Source of the DNA: Thiotrichaceae bacterium
Lineage (GTDB): Bacteria > Pseudomonadota > Gammaproteobacteria > SZUA-229
NCBI GenBank assembly: GCA_002746365.1
Contig: NVWZ01000004.1
Coordinates: 1 to 16,800, forward strand
Length of the DNA stretch: 16,800 bases
Direction: 5' to 3'
The notes under the pieces: model-generated
Seen by the model: the letters and a program-made list of their open reading frames with translations, nothing else
Database searches by the model: none
Told to the model about the DNA's origin: nothing
Position numbers and translations under genes: made by a program
Part shown: positions 6,148-14,729 of the stretch, piece by piece
How the letters are laid out: the number at the start of each line of letters is the position of its first letter
Position numbering within the stretch: position 1 is the first letter of the stretch

Positions 6148-8217
6148 TCACACTTTAATATACGTAACTTCAAACGCCTTACAAGCACGCTGTTTCTGAA
6201 GTCTATTACTTAACTGAAAAGCATCACCCATATCGTACTGCTGGAAGATGTCCAACCCCCGATCAAGTGAGATTTTCCAACCTGCATCGGTCACGATATG
6301 GCGTGCATGTTGCGTACCGCTATTATCAAATGACCAGTCGAATTTTATACCCACGGAAAACATAGTATTTTGTATTTTTTCGAAAAACTCTATCTGTTGG
6401 AAGGATTTAAATTCATCTTCGACTGTAATTAGGTTTACAAATATTTCATCATCTTCTGTATTGTTTCTGACGACAGTTTCTAGGAGTTCCATTAGATTTC
6501 TTGCTTGATAGAACAGGCGAATATATGGGTCTGTAATTGTTATTTCTGTTGCCCCTTTCAGATATGGACCGAATAGCTTGTCATATGAGATACCTCGCTG
6601 GTTTTCTGCAAAGGTTAGGTGCTGCTCTTTTGGTGCTTCAGTTTTGGCTTCTTCATTAGCCGTTGCGTTAGGCGTTGAAGTTTCCGTGGACTCTTGATTA
6701 TTTCCAGTTCCATCCTCCTCACCATCAGAAACTGTTTTATTGAAATAGTTTGGGTACTCAATTTCTTCTAATGTAGCGACTGAGACTGATTTTCCGTCCA
6801 TATCACTGTAACTAAAGTTAACATCGGCATAGGTGTTATCAATTCTGAACAGTTGGTCCTTAACACGTATCCGCCCTTCTACTGAAAATTTTAATATATC
6901 CTCAATCTCTTCTTTTGATGCATCTCCTTGTGGGAAAAGAATCTTCATCAGCCCTGAAAATGTCTTATTAATCGCATCTCGGTCACGGGTTGAAATATCA
7001 GATGATAATGTGAAATATTCTTTATATTGATCCGAGAAGTCCTGAGTACGTAGATGTCTTAATATCTCGGCCAGGTAATCAACTACAAATCCATAACCTT
7101 CTGAGAACATCTCTCCTCTAATAATATCTACTTCCCAACCTGGTATATAAAAGTGCAAACGATCTAAGAAGGCCGAGTCGTAGAATTTTTCAGGTAATGC
7201 ATCAAATAAATTTGAGTGCTTCAACATGTAAGGCAAACTGTGTTCTGTATTACCAACAAATGCCATTGAGGCATCAGCACCTAATGTTTCTACACCGCGT
7301 GAGAAGGTCTTATTGGCCATATAGTTCTTCAATATATCTACCAGAGACTTATCAACTTTCTTTTTCTTGCCTGCAAACTCATCAAACGCTACGGTATCCC
7401 AGTAACCGACCAACCCGATCTTGCCAGAAGCATTATTTACAAAGAGTTTAGGTACGGTCACTTCTCCACCTGACAGCAAAATACCGTGTGGTGAAAATTC
7501 AGAATAGATGTGTGATTTACCCGTACCTTTAGGGCCCAGCTCGATCAAATTATAGTTACGTTCACAAAAAGGAATCAAACGTACTATTTGGATTAGTTTG
7601 CTTCGCCTTCCAAAGTGTTCTGGGTTAAAGCCAATGCTTTGTATTAAAACATCAATCCATTGATCCAGAGTAAACTGGCGACGGGCTTCAAGATAAGATT
7701 CATACTCAAAATGTGACATCTGGATTGGTTTAAGCGAACCCATTATCCAGGGCGAGCTATCCTTATCTTCAGAATGCTCATATTCAATATCTGCTATACA
7801 CCACACACCACCAACCAGTAGCTTCGGGTGTTTTTTAATCGTGCCTGAATCGATTAATATTTTCTTTATGCCCAAATTAGAAAACTCGGCCTCATAAACA
7901 TCTTTTTTATCGTTGAGTGCGACGCTCACTTTATCGATAACTTTATGGCGGCCTTTTTCTCGAATGGTCGAACGTATTAAGCCTGCTTCATTACGATGCA
8001 CATAATGCTTAGCTAAAATTTCTTTTACCGTTTGAATACCTGTCTCGATAGTATCTTCATCATTCGATGCACAATATTGCCCAAGCAAATACTCCAATAC
8101 ATAGGAAGGTACTATTGCGTTACCTTTAACAGTTTTAACAAGATCCTTTCTAACAACAAGACCTGGAAACACATCACAGATCTTTTGATCTAACTCATTC
8201 AATACGTTTTCTGTCAT
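6148..8217 (-). CDS. brxL: BrxL-like AAA+ protein with a MITD1-type C-terminal domain instead of the Lon protease domain
   Basis: A 689-aa BREX protein in the brxL position. Residues ~1-490 carry the BrxL AAA+ core: Walker A GPKGTGKS (228-235), Walker B AFDEFAG (277-283), a sensor-like GNTEH (322-326) and an arginine-finger-like LDRLHF (351-356). BrxL of characterised systems ends in a Lon-like Ser/Lys domain. Here no Lon-type catalytic Ser or Lys motif is visible. Residues ~499-536 are a Glu/Thr/Ser/Asn linker. From ~541 the sequence resembles the PLD-like C-terminal domain of MITD1: GISYDKLFGPYLKGATEI, DPYIRLFYQARNLMELLE, then GWKISLDRGLDIF. HARHIVTD (637-644) keeps an HxR(x)4D version of the HKD motif. 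It likely works as an ATP-driven ring on DNA, as known for BrxL; the tail's role is unknown. Confidence 0.9.
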   Translation of the reverse strand: MTENVLNELDQKICDVFPGLVVRKDLVKTVKGNAIVPSYVLEYLLGQYCASNDEDTIETGIQTVKEILAKHYVHRNEAGLIRSTIREKGRHKVIDKVSVALNDKKDVYEAEFSNLGIKKILIDSGTIKKHPKLLVGGVWCIADIEYEHSEDKDSSPWIMGSLKPIQMSHFEYESYLEARRQFTLDQWIDVLIQSIGFNPEHFGRRSKLIQIVRLIPFCERNYNLIELGPKGTGKSHIYSEFSPHGILLSGGEVTVPKLFVNNASGKIGLVGYWDTVAFDEFAGKKKKVDKSLVDILKNYMANKTFSRGVETLGADASMAFVGNTEHSLPYMLKHSNLFDALPEKFYDSAFLDRLHFYIPGWEVDIIRGEMFSEGYGFVVDYLAEILRHLRTQDFSDQYKEYFTLSSDISTRDRDAINKTFSGLMKILFPQGDASKEEIEDILKFSVEGRIRVKDQLFRIDNTYADVNFSYSDMDGKSVSVATLEEIEYPNYFNKTVSDGEEDGTGNNQESTETSTPNATANEEAKTEAPKEQHLTFAENQRGISYDKLFGPYLKGATEITITDPYIRLFYQARNLMELLETVVRNNTEDDEIFVNLITVEDEFKSFQQIEFFEKIQNTMFSVGIKFDWSFDNSGTQHARHIVTDAGWKISLDRGLDIFQQYDMGDAFQLSNRLQKQRACKAFEVTYIKV

Positions 8218-8229
8218 TTCTATGCCCTG

Positions 8230-10737
8230 TTAAAAATCAAAGTCGCTGGTGAAGGAGCGTCTCATTGTATAGGTAAGTGTTTTATATTTTTTATAATGCG
8301 TTGTACCCGCCAGCTTTTCTTCCAGTCGTAAGATAACTTCCTGGCCGTTAACTTCGTCTGCTTTTCTTGTTAATACAAAACGAACCTGTAATTCTCTTTC
8401 TCGTGGGTTATCCGAAATAAAATCAAAGACAAGATCATGGGAATCGGAAACAAGCTCACCATCTTGCGTGTAGATACCTGCTCTTAGTGTTCTTGGCTGC
8501 ACTTTATCTGTTGATGGTTCGGTTTGATAGAACACTAGTGCCAACTGTCCGGAGGTAATTACTTTTGTACCACCACGTAAAATATCAACCGATACAGCCG
8601 ATATATCACTTTTTCTCTTTTTATTAATATGGATAACCGGTATCACAACTTCCTGTAAGGATGCACCGCCATGAACAAACCGGCTACCAGCGCCTTTAAC
8701 ACGCAGTCTGTTAATTGATTTTGGAATTTGTACTTCCACATTACCCACTAATCCCAGATCGGATGACTGAAATGATCGTAACTCTGAAACCTCTTTTAAA
8801 CCCTTACCTAATACAAACCGTCTATTGCGATAGAGAACCTTCTCACCTTCTACTTCTGCTCCTGAAAAATCACTCTCATCTAGAACACTGTTCTGATAGA
8901 TAAAACCATGGTCTGCTGTTATTAAGAAATTGCTCGCATTTGCCGCAGCTAGTTTCTTAATAATTTTAATTAAATCCTGAAGTGCATCTTCAGCAGCATC
9001 AAACACACGCTCTTCAGAATCGCGTGAATCACCTGTTTTATCTATTTGATTATGATAAATATAAAGCACATCATTTTCGCGTAGTAAAGCACGACTTTCA
9101 TCTCTATTTAAAGACATTAAGTCTTCAGAGCGAATGGCTGTACCGCGCTGCTCAATCGCCTGATTTAGTATTTTTGATCGATTAGCTGTTCCCTGTGAGC
9201 TTCGACCATCTACTTGCACCGCTCCCGAATCATTGTCCATCAGCGATAACACTTTATTTGGCAGAAGCGCGGCCATACCTAGCTGTGTATAACTGGGCAG
9301 CATAGACAATGCCGGCTCAAGGTTGGCGTCGAATCGGTCTTCCTGACGTATCAAACTCAACAGCTCATCACCTACTTCATAACGCAGAGCATCCGATATG
9401 ATTACGTACACTTTATTGTCTTTCTTCAGGTAACGCTGAACACAACTTTCGAAAAAATTCTTTTGCAATAAAACAGGTGATGCATCCCATTTATCAGTAG
9501 CATCAACCTGAATTTGCCAACGATCATTTAACTTCAGTAGATAATTATTCGAATACAGGTTTTCAATTTGCTCAATCAAGGAACCCAGCAGCGTTGTTGA
9601 GCGAGCATCACAACGAGCATGATATGTAAACTTTCGGTACAGTTGATCTAACCGAAACCAAGATTGAGAATATCGCTGTATTCCGTCAGACATCGAATCC
9701 ATTTCTAATGTCACTTCATCAAGCATATGGAAAAACTGTGAAGCAAAATCAATCGCTTCGTATAGATGCTGATAACTTTTGTACCAATGGCTCTGACGCC
9801 TCTGCCGTACCCAGAGTGCAACATCGCCTGTTGAGACGGTTCTAGCTACAACATTTTGCACCAGCTCATAGATTATCTTTTCATCAATTAAACTAAAGTA
9901 ATCCAGATCTATCAGGTTGCGGAAGTCACGGTTATGTAAATCCTGCTCAATACCTAACGAGTCAGCACACTTTTTAGACAAAGATTCAAATGATGCTTCA
10001 TATTGACGACTATCCTTCCATCTTCTAAGAAAAACCAGCGCATCAGATGATAAACGTACATCACCATCAGTACCCATGGCATAACATGACTTGAAAAGCT
10101 CAATGACAAAATCATGGATACCAGGCTCATCAGACTTGTAACCATAACCGCGCTCCATTCGCTCCCAGAGAAATCCATCAAGGTTACAGCGTGCTATTAA
10201 TTTAATTTTTTCATCATTATCAGTAGCAAGATCCAACAACAGATGTTCAAGTGACGCATCAATACGTGGGTCACTTGTACAGCCAGCACAAACCGCTAAC
10301 ATTTTTATACGGATGAAACTGTCAATGTCATCCTCCTTAAGCAGGCTTTTTAAATCATCTTTTCGCTTAACCGCTTTAAAGAACTCTTCATGCTCCTGCA
10401 CTAAATCAGAAAATTCCACTCCAAGTTCCAACTCACCTAACCACAGTGCTATCTGATCAGTGCGAAATTCTGCTTGCCCTAGTTGAACATCGAGAAGCCA
10501 GTTATCCATGCTATCGGGCTCTGGGCCTTCACGATAAAGGAGAAACTTCTGCTCAGGCTCTTCTCGTAATACTTGATACTTAACACCAAACTCATTATTC
10601 GTGAGTTCGATTTTCTCAATTCCAGACAAATCCAGACTCTCATAGTCTCCGCGTAACTCACTCTTTACGTCGCACCAGAAAACAATCCGATGTTTATCAA
10701 AGAGTTTAGTTAGTGCTTGTGTAATACGGTTACTCAT
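8230..10737 (-). CDS. pglZ: BREX type 1 PglZ, alkaline-phosphatase-fold protein
   Basis: An 835-aa PglZ of normal type 1 length, essential for BREX in studied systems. It has a long helical N-terminal part (~1-420) and then the alkaline-phosphatase-like domain: YVIISDALRYE (444-454) with metal ligand Asp449, the YTQLGMAALLP segment (483-493) with probable catalytic Thr484, a YHNQIDKTGD loop (561-570), and ITADHGFIY (606-614) with metal ligands Asp609 and His610. All key residues are present, so it should bind divalent metal. A beta-rich C-terminal domain follows (~690-835). The ribosome site AGGA precedes ATG; it starts 8 bp after pglX and ends 12 bp before brxL. Its substrate in BREX is not firmly established; PglZ is thought to work with PglX. 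Confidence 0.95.
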   Translation of the reverse strand: MSNRITQALTKLFDKHRIVFWCDVKSELRGDYESLDLSGIEKIELTNNEFGVKYQVLREEPEQKFLLYREGPEPDSMDNWLLDVQLGQAEFRTDQIALWLGELELGVEFSDLVQEHEEFFKAVKRKDDLKSLLKEDDIDSFIRIKMLAVCAGCTSDPRIDASLEHLLLDLATDNDEKIKLIARCNLDGFLWERMERGYGYKSDEPGIHDFVIELFKSCYAMGTDGDVRLSSDALVFLRRWKDSRQYEASFESLSKKCADSLGIEQDLHNRDFRNLIDLDYFSLIDEKIIYELVQNVVARTVSTGDVALWVRQRRQSHWYKSYQHLYEAIDFASQFFHMLDEVTLEMDSMSDGIQRYSQSWFRLDQLYRKFTYHARCDARSTTLLGSLIEQIENLYSNNYLLKLNDRWQIQVDATDKWDASPVLLQKNFFESCVQRYLKKDNKVYVIISDALRYEVGDELLSLIRQEDRFDANLEPALSMLPSYTQLGMAALLPNKVLSLMDNDSGAVQVDGRSSQGTANRSKILNQAIEQRGTAIRSEDLMSLNRDESRALLRENDVLYIYHNQIDKTGDSRDSEERVFDAAEDALQDLIKIIKKLAAANASNFLITADHGFIYQNSVLDESDFSGAEVEGEKVLYRNRRFVLGKGLKEVSELRSFQSSDLGLVGNVEVQIPKSINRLRVKGAGSRFVHGGASLQEVVIPVIHINKKRKSDISAVSVDILRGGTKVITSGQLALVFYQTEPSTDKVQPRTLRAGIYTQDGELVSDSHDLVFDFISDNPRERELQVRFVLTRKADEVNGQEVILRLEEKLAGTTHYKKYKTLTYTMRRSFTSDFDF

Positions 10738-10745
10738 TAATTATC

Positions 10746-13700
10746 CTACTTACCACTCAATCCAGTTATTTTTTTTAATGCTGTGCCGAATTTGTTGTAA
10801 TTCACTTTCACGCCATCATCGAGATCGATTTCTAACTGCTCTGTGGCGAGTGGGTATAACACATCACGTTCGTATTCTTCCATTTCCACAATCATCTTGT
10901 TCAGTTTTTCTATTGCTTTTAATGCTTTTGTTTTTTCACTCTGAGAAGCACTGGCGCTGATATTTATGGCTTCAAGATGTTGCTTACGGGAGCTTAGTTT
11001 GGCGTTGAATTCTCGTAGGTAATCATTAAGTACGACGCTGACAGTATCCGGGCGGTAACGATGCATGTAAATTAGTGCGTTGAAACTGCCCTTGGGACTA
11101 CTGAACATCCAGTAAATGGGTCGTTTTTTGTAGCGTTTTACGTGATCATTGTAAAAATCTTTAAGGAAATATTTACGGACATCCTTACCGATACCATGCT
11201 CGATGAACTTCAGATTTTCTTCGTAGTGTTCTTCTCCAAAGGTAACTCGCAGGAATTTAAAAAAACGATCGGTAATGTCATCGGTAAACCAGTCACCGTC
11301 GAGCATCGGAATCACGTTATCATCATCTGCAGGATAAGATGGATTATGAATTTGCTTAAAATATTCTTCTAATGTTTCACCTTGATTGGCAACAATTAAA
11401 CCTTTTTTGTCTAACGAATAGCGACCAAACATACAGCCTACTGCATATGAGAGAAAACCATTAATAACTTCACTCGGTGTAAATACAAGCTTATTTTCAA
11501 TAATTTCAGCCACATCATCTAACAACGTAATATGCTTAAGATCAACGTCTGGTGATATATCTTCCAACTGGTATATATTAAATAAGTATGAGTTTATTTT
11601 TTCTTCATTACTATGCAAGGTCCAAAATCGATTATCCCAATAAGAGCAAAAATCATGAAATGCCTGCCTAAAATCACCATTTTTATTATATTTTAAAAGT
11701 TCATTTTGTTTAAATCCCCAGGATGATTCTTTACAATTCCACTCTTCCTTCGCAATTTTTATATTTTCCTGAGATAAAGAATCAATTTTAAACTTCAAAT
11801 CATTTTCTTTAGGTATGATTAATGGTAGCCGTTGTATATCACCAACTTGGAAGTTTAGAGTTGGATTTAGTGATATCAAACATTCTGAAGAAATTTTTGA
11901 CCCCATAAATGCCAATATATAGTCAATGTTTTCTTTATCTGGAAATGCTGATGAGCCACCAACATCAAAAAGAAAACCAGCCTCATTATATCTTGGTCCA
12001 AAACTTAACCCAATTAATGACCAAGTAATTGATTCTTTAAAATAATATTCTTTATTTTGTGGCCTAGATCTTAGCTTCCCTTTTGAATCAGTAAAGTTTT
12101 GAATTTCATAACCGTCGTTCTCCCAATTAACAATGAATATTTGATTGCCATACCACTTTCTAAAGCCACCACCTTTATTATATGGAAACCACTTTAATCC
12201 ACTCGAACTAGCTAACTGCCTAGTTTCATAATTAAAACCAATTCGATTAAATGAGACCTCTGTCCAAATTCTAACAAACTTATCATTTTTGCCTGTTGCC
12301 ATTCCTTGCCTAGGTTCTGCAATTTCTCGTAATTTTTGCGCAGAATGAAAAACGTGTCTAAGTGCTTTAGGGGTTTCAAAAGATATAGGTGTACCTTCGA
12401 TGTACGCAAACTCATCTGAGTTAATATTATAAATATTTAATGCATTCTTCTCTTTAAAAAATATTTCTTTTTTATCTGCTGTTTTTGAAGCATTATTTAA
12501 TGATATGAAATCACCATACTGTCCTTTTAAGTCCTTAATGATAGTAAATGCTGCTGCAAGTGCAAATTTTGAATTAAGTTCAGGGAAGCTATTAAAGCCA
12601 ATCTGAATTAAATTTAATATTGAATGATAATCAAGTATTTTTGCACGTAACTCTTCATAAGAATCAATAAAAAGCCAAGCCTGCATCGTAATCATTGAGC
12701 AATAACCAAATGGTAGTGTTAGCTCTAAGCCTTTTTCAATAAAGCATGCGAACAAATCACCTTTGGACCTAGGGAACCTAAACGCCATATACATTTGTAG
12801 TTGATCATTTAAATCTTTCTTTGATTTATAAGGCGGATTTGCGATTACCACATGATATTTCGGTATAAGATAGTCGGCCTGTCGTAGAGTTTTCAACACT
12901 TTTTCATGTGTCTCGTTCAAAAACAACTGCTCGGACACATCCTTTGCACTCAATAGATGCAACATACTCGCAACATCAGTTACTTCTGGAGTAATCAACG
13001 AACCGAAGTTGTTCGTCTCTTCAAATTGGCTAAGAGTAGTTAACAGTGGTGTAGTAAACAGATCTCGTCCAATAAACTCCATATACTCCTTAAGTTCATC
13101 CTCTTCAAACTGAATATTTTCCAATACACAAATATTGGGGTGTACCTGCTTACGGAAAAAACGGCGCTGTTTAGCTCTGGCTTTCATCGTCAGTGCAAAT
13201 GCAGCCAGTTCCCCAGCACGCTCATCAATCTCAACACCATACAGGTTATTGGTCAGGATTTTTTCTGGTATGTCGGCAGGTTCATAACCCTCCTCTTCGT
13301 AAATTGCATAGAGCAGGTCAAAGGCATAGGTAAGCATGTGACCCGAACCACATGCAGGATCACATATTTTAATTTCTTCGGGACTGCTGATTTGCAGGAA
13401 GTCGGCTTCTGGTCGCTCAGGCTTAATGTAATAATCCATCTGCTTAAGCAACCCTGAATCAGGGCGATTAAGCATCCACAAGCGACCTAATGAATTCTCT
13501 ACCAGGTAGCGAACAATCCAGTGCGGGGTAAAAAGCTGAGTGGCGGCAGGAATATTCTCTGGTGTAATCTTTTTGTTCTTTTTTAGTCCATCGAATACCT
13601 CGTCCTTCTTCTCTGAGATGTAGAACTGATAAAGCCAGCCGATAACTTCTACATCTTCACAAATGTCTGGCGTCATCGCCTCGCGCGTATAGGCGAGCAC

Positions 13701-14231
13701 AGAGTTTCCAGAGAGCAGATCATCTGGCATCAGTAGTTCAGTGTAATCGGCAATGCGCTCAAACATATATGGCATAGCTTTGTAGTAGTCGTTACAGGCG
13801 GCAACAACCAACAGACGATAAGCCTCAGATTGTGGATCTTTGCTAGGCGAAGTACCATCAAGCAAGGTAAAGATTTGTTGTCTAGTAGTGTCAGGCACCA
13901 TACCTTCGTCGATATGCCCCATCTTGGCTTCAGCCAATATCTCGGGTTGGAACTGTCCCTCTGCAGGCGACACCACACCGATACGGGTATAGCGGTTCAC
14001 ATCCATGAAGCGTAGAGCGCAGAAGCGGTTGAACCAGATGTAAGCAACCTGTTCTATCACATGTTTCTTGCTATGAATCTTGATTTGCTCTTCAAGCTTT
14101 TTAACAGCCTCTGCATTTTCACGCCGGGCTGCACTATCATCGTTGAGCACGAGCTTGAGTTTATTTGAAACCTGTTCAATCAGACTACGGCGGGCATATT
14201 GCGCGAATTTTTTTAGTTTTGTTGTTTCCAT
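10746..14231 (-). CDS. pglX: BREX type 1 PglX, N6-adenine DNA methyltransferase
   Basis: A 1161-aa BREX adenine methyltransferase of normal length. It methylates the host at a specific asymmetric site and provides self/non-self discrimination. Order of features: an N-terminal helical segment (METTKLKKFAQYARR), FTPHWIVRYLVEN (234-246), SAM-binding motif I DPACGSGHML (291-300), GVEIDERAGELAA (332-344), catalytic motif IV NPPY (465-468), then the target-recognition region (~470-930) and a helical C-terminus. All methyltransferase motifs are intact. The recognition region is strikingly AT-rich compared with both flanks, as expected if it has been exchanged. Its ATG directly abuts the TAA of the preceding gene with no spacer, so translation is probably coupled. 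The recognised DNA motif cannot be read from the sequence. Confidence 0.97.
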   Translation of the reverse strand: METTKLKKFAQYARRSLIEQVSNKLKLVLNDDSAARRENAEAVKKLEEQIKIHSKKHVIEQVAYIWFNRFCALRFMDVNRYTRIGVVSPAEGQFQPEILAEAKMGHIDEGMVPDTTRQQIFTLLDGTSPSKDPQSEAYRLLVVAACNDYYKAMPYMFERIADYTELLMPDDLLSGNSVLAYTREAMTPDICEDVEVIGWLYQFYISEKKDEVFDGLKKNKKITPENIPAATQLFTPHWIVRYLVENSLGRLWMLNRPDSGLLKQMDYYIKPERPEADFLQISSPEEIKICDPACGSGHMLTYAFDLLYAIYEEEGYEPADIPEKILTNNLYGVEIDERAGELAAFALTMKARAKQRRFFRKQVHPNICVLENIQFEEDELKEYMEFIGRDLFTTPLLTTLSQFEETNNFGSLITPEVTDVASMLHLLSAKDVSEQLFLNETHEKVLKTLRQADYLIPKYHVVIANPPYKSKKDLNDQLQMYMAFRFPRSKGDLFACFIEKGLELTLPFGYCSMITMQAWLFIDSYEELRAKILDYHSILNLIQIGFNSFPELNSKFALAAAFTIIKDLKGQYGDFISLNNASKTADKKEIFFKEKNALNIYNINSDEFAYIEGTPISFETPKALRHVFHSAQKLREIAEPRQGMATGKNDKFVRIWTEVSFNRIGFNYETRQLASSSGLKWFPYNKGGGFRKWYGNQIFIVNWENDGYEIQNFTDSKGKLRSRPQNKEYYFKESITWSLIGLSFGPRYNEAGFLFDVGGSSAFPDKENIDYILAFMGSKISSECLISLNPTLNFQVGDIQRLPLIIPKENDLKFKIDSLSQENIKIAKEEWNCKESSWGFKQNELLKYNKNGDFRQAFHDFCSYWDNRFWTLHSNEEKINSYLFNIYQLEDISPDVDLKHITLLDDVAEIIENKLVFTPSEVINGFLSYAVGCMFGRYSLDKKGLIVANQGETLEEYFKQIHNPSYPADDDNVIPMLDGDWFTDDITDRFFKFLRVTFGEEHYEENLKFIEHGIGKDVRKYFLKDFYNDHVKRYKKRPIYWMFSSPKGSFNALIYMHRYRPDTVSVVLNDYLREFNAKLSSRKQHLEAINISASASQSEKTKALKAIEKLNKMIVEMEEYERDVLYPLATEQLEIDLDDGVKVNYNKFGTALKKITGLSGK

Positions 14232-14729
14232 TTATATACCAGCTTCACTTAACCGTTTGACGGTCCATTTAGGATAATTTCTATTCCAGGCTGCGATGGT
14301 TAGTACATGGCAACTAGCAGCAATAGGTCTTGACCAACATGACGGACCAATAAGTGGCAAATTTTTATGTAAGTTATCTTGGATACTATTGAGCAATGCT
14401 TCTTCAAGGGTAATTAGCGAAAGAAAGTGTATGGGTTTTTCAGGCTTATTAACTGCCCATCTATAAACGAAGGAGTCTCTAAACTTCTTTACAATGTCTT
14501 TACAAAGGTTTCCATTTGTAGCGATTGCCTCAAATTGTTCTACAGCTTGAACATGTGCATGTGGATGAGATGGGTCTTTTACCTCAATAAAAAGATATGC
14601 ATCTGCTAACTCTACGACGAAGTCAACGGCTTTCATACAGTGCGATAAGGCATGGCCACTATCATCAAATTTGATAGCATCGAGAGCATCGGTAAAATCA
14701 AATTCTAAATCTGCTTCAATAAGGATCAC
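14232..14729 (-). CDS. Small protein with a PD-(D/E)XK-like motif, partner of the adjacent ATPase
   Basis: A 165-aa protein starting with GTG at 14729, which overlaps the ATPase stop (GTGA, 4 bp), and ending exactly at the base before the pglX ATG. I do not recognise a named family. Residues 33-52 read KAVDFVVE...AYLFIEVKD: Asp36, then Glu49-Val-Lys51, in two adjacent beta strands. This is the spacing and hydrophobic pattern of the PD-(D/E)XK nuclease core. A helix follows (HVQAVEQFEAIA). The C-terminal part has several Trp and Cys residues (PSCWSRP, ASCHVL, AAWNRNYPKW). It may be a nuclease or a nuclease-fold DNA-binding subunit gated by the ATPase. Activity is inference from one motif; similar strand pairs can occur by chance. 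Confidence 0.75.
   Translation of the reverse strand: MILIEADLEFDFTDALDAIKFDDSGHALSHCMKAVDFVVELADAYLFIEVKDPSHPHAHVQAVEQFEAIATNGNLCKDIVKKFRDSFVYRWAVNKPEKPIHFLSLITLEEALLNSIQDNLHKNLPLIGPSCWSRPIAASCHVLTIAAWNRNYPKWTVKRLSEAGI

Noticed and set aside
6148..6700. Ordinary Lon-type protease end of BrxL
   Set aside because: No Lon-type catalytic Ser/Lys segment can be found after residue 490; the sequence matches the MITD1-type tail instead.
13140..13457. A 105-aa plus-strand frame opposite pglX
   Set aside because: It is antisense to the conserved methyltransferase core, including motif I. Its composition is that of a shadow frame; the same holds for 7197-7451 opposite brxL.
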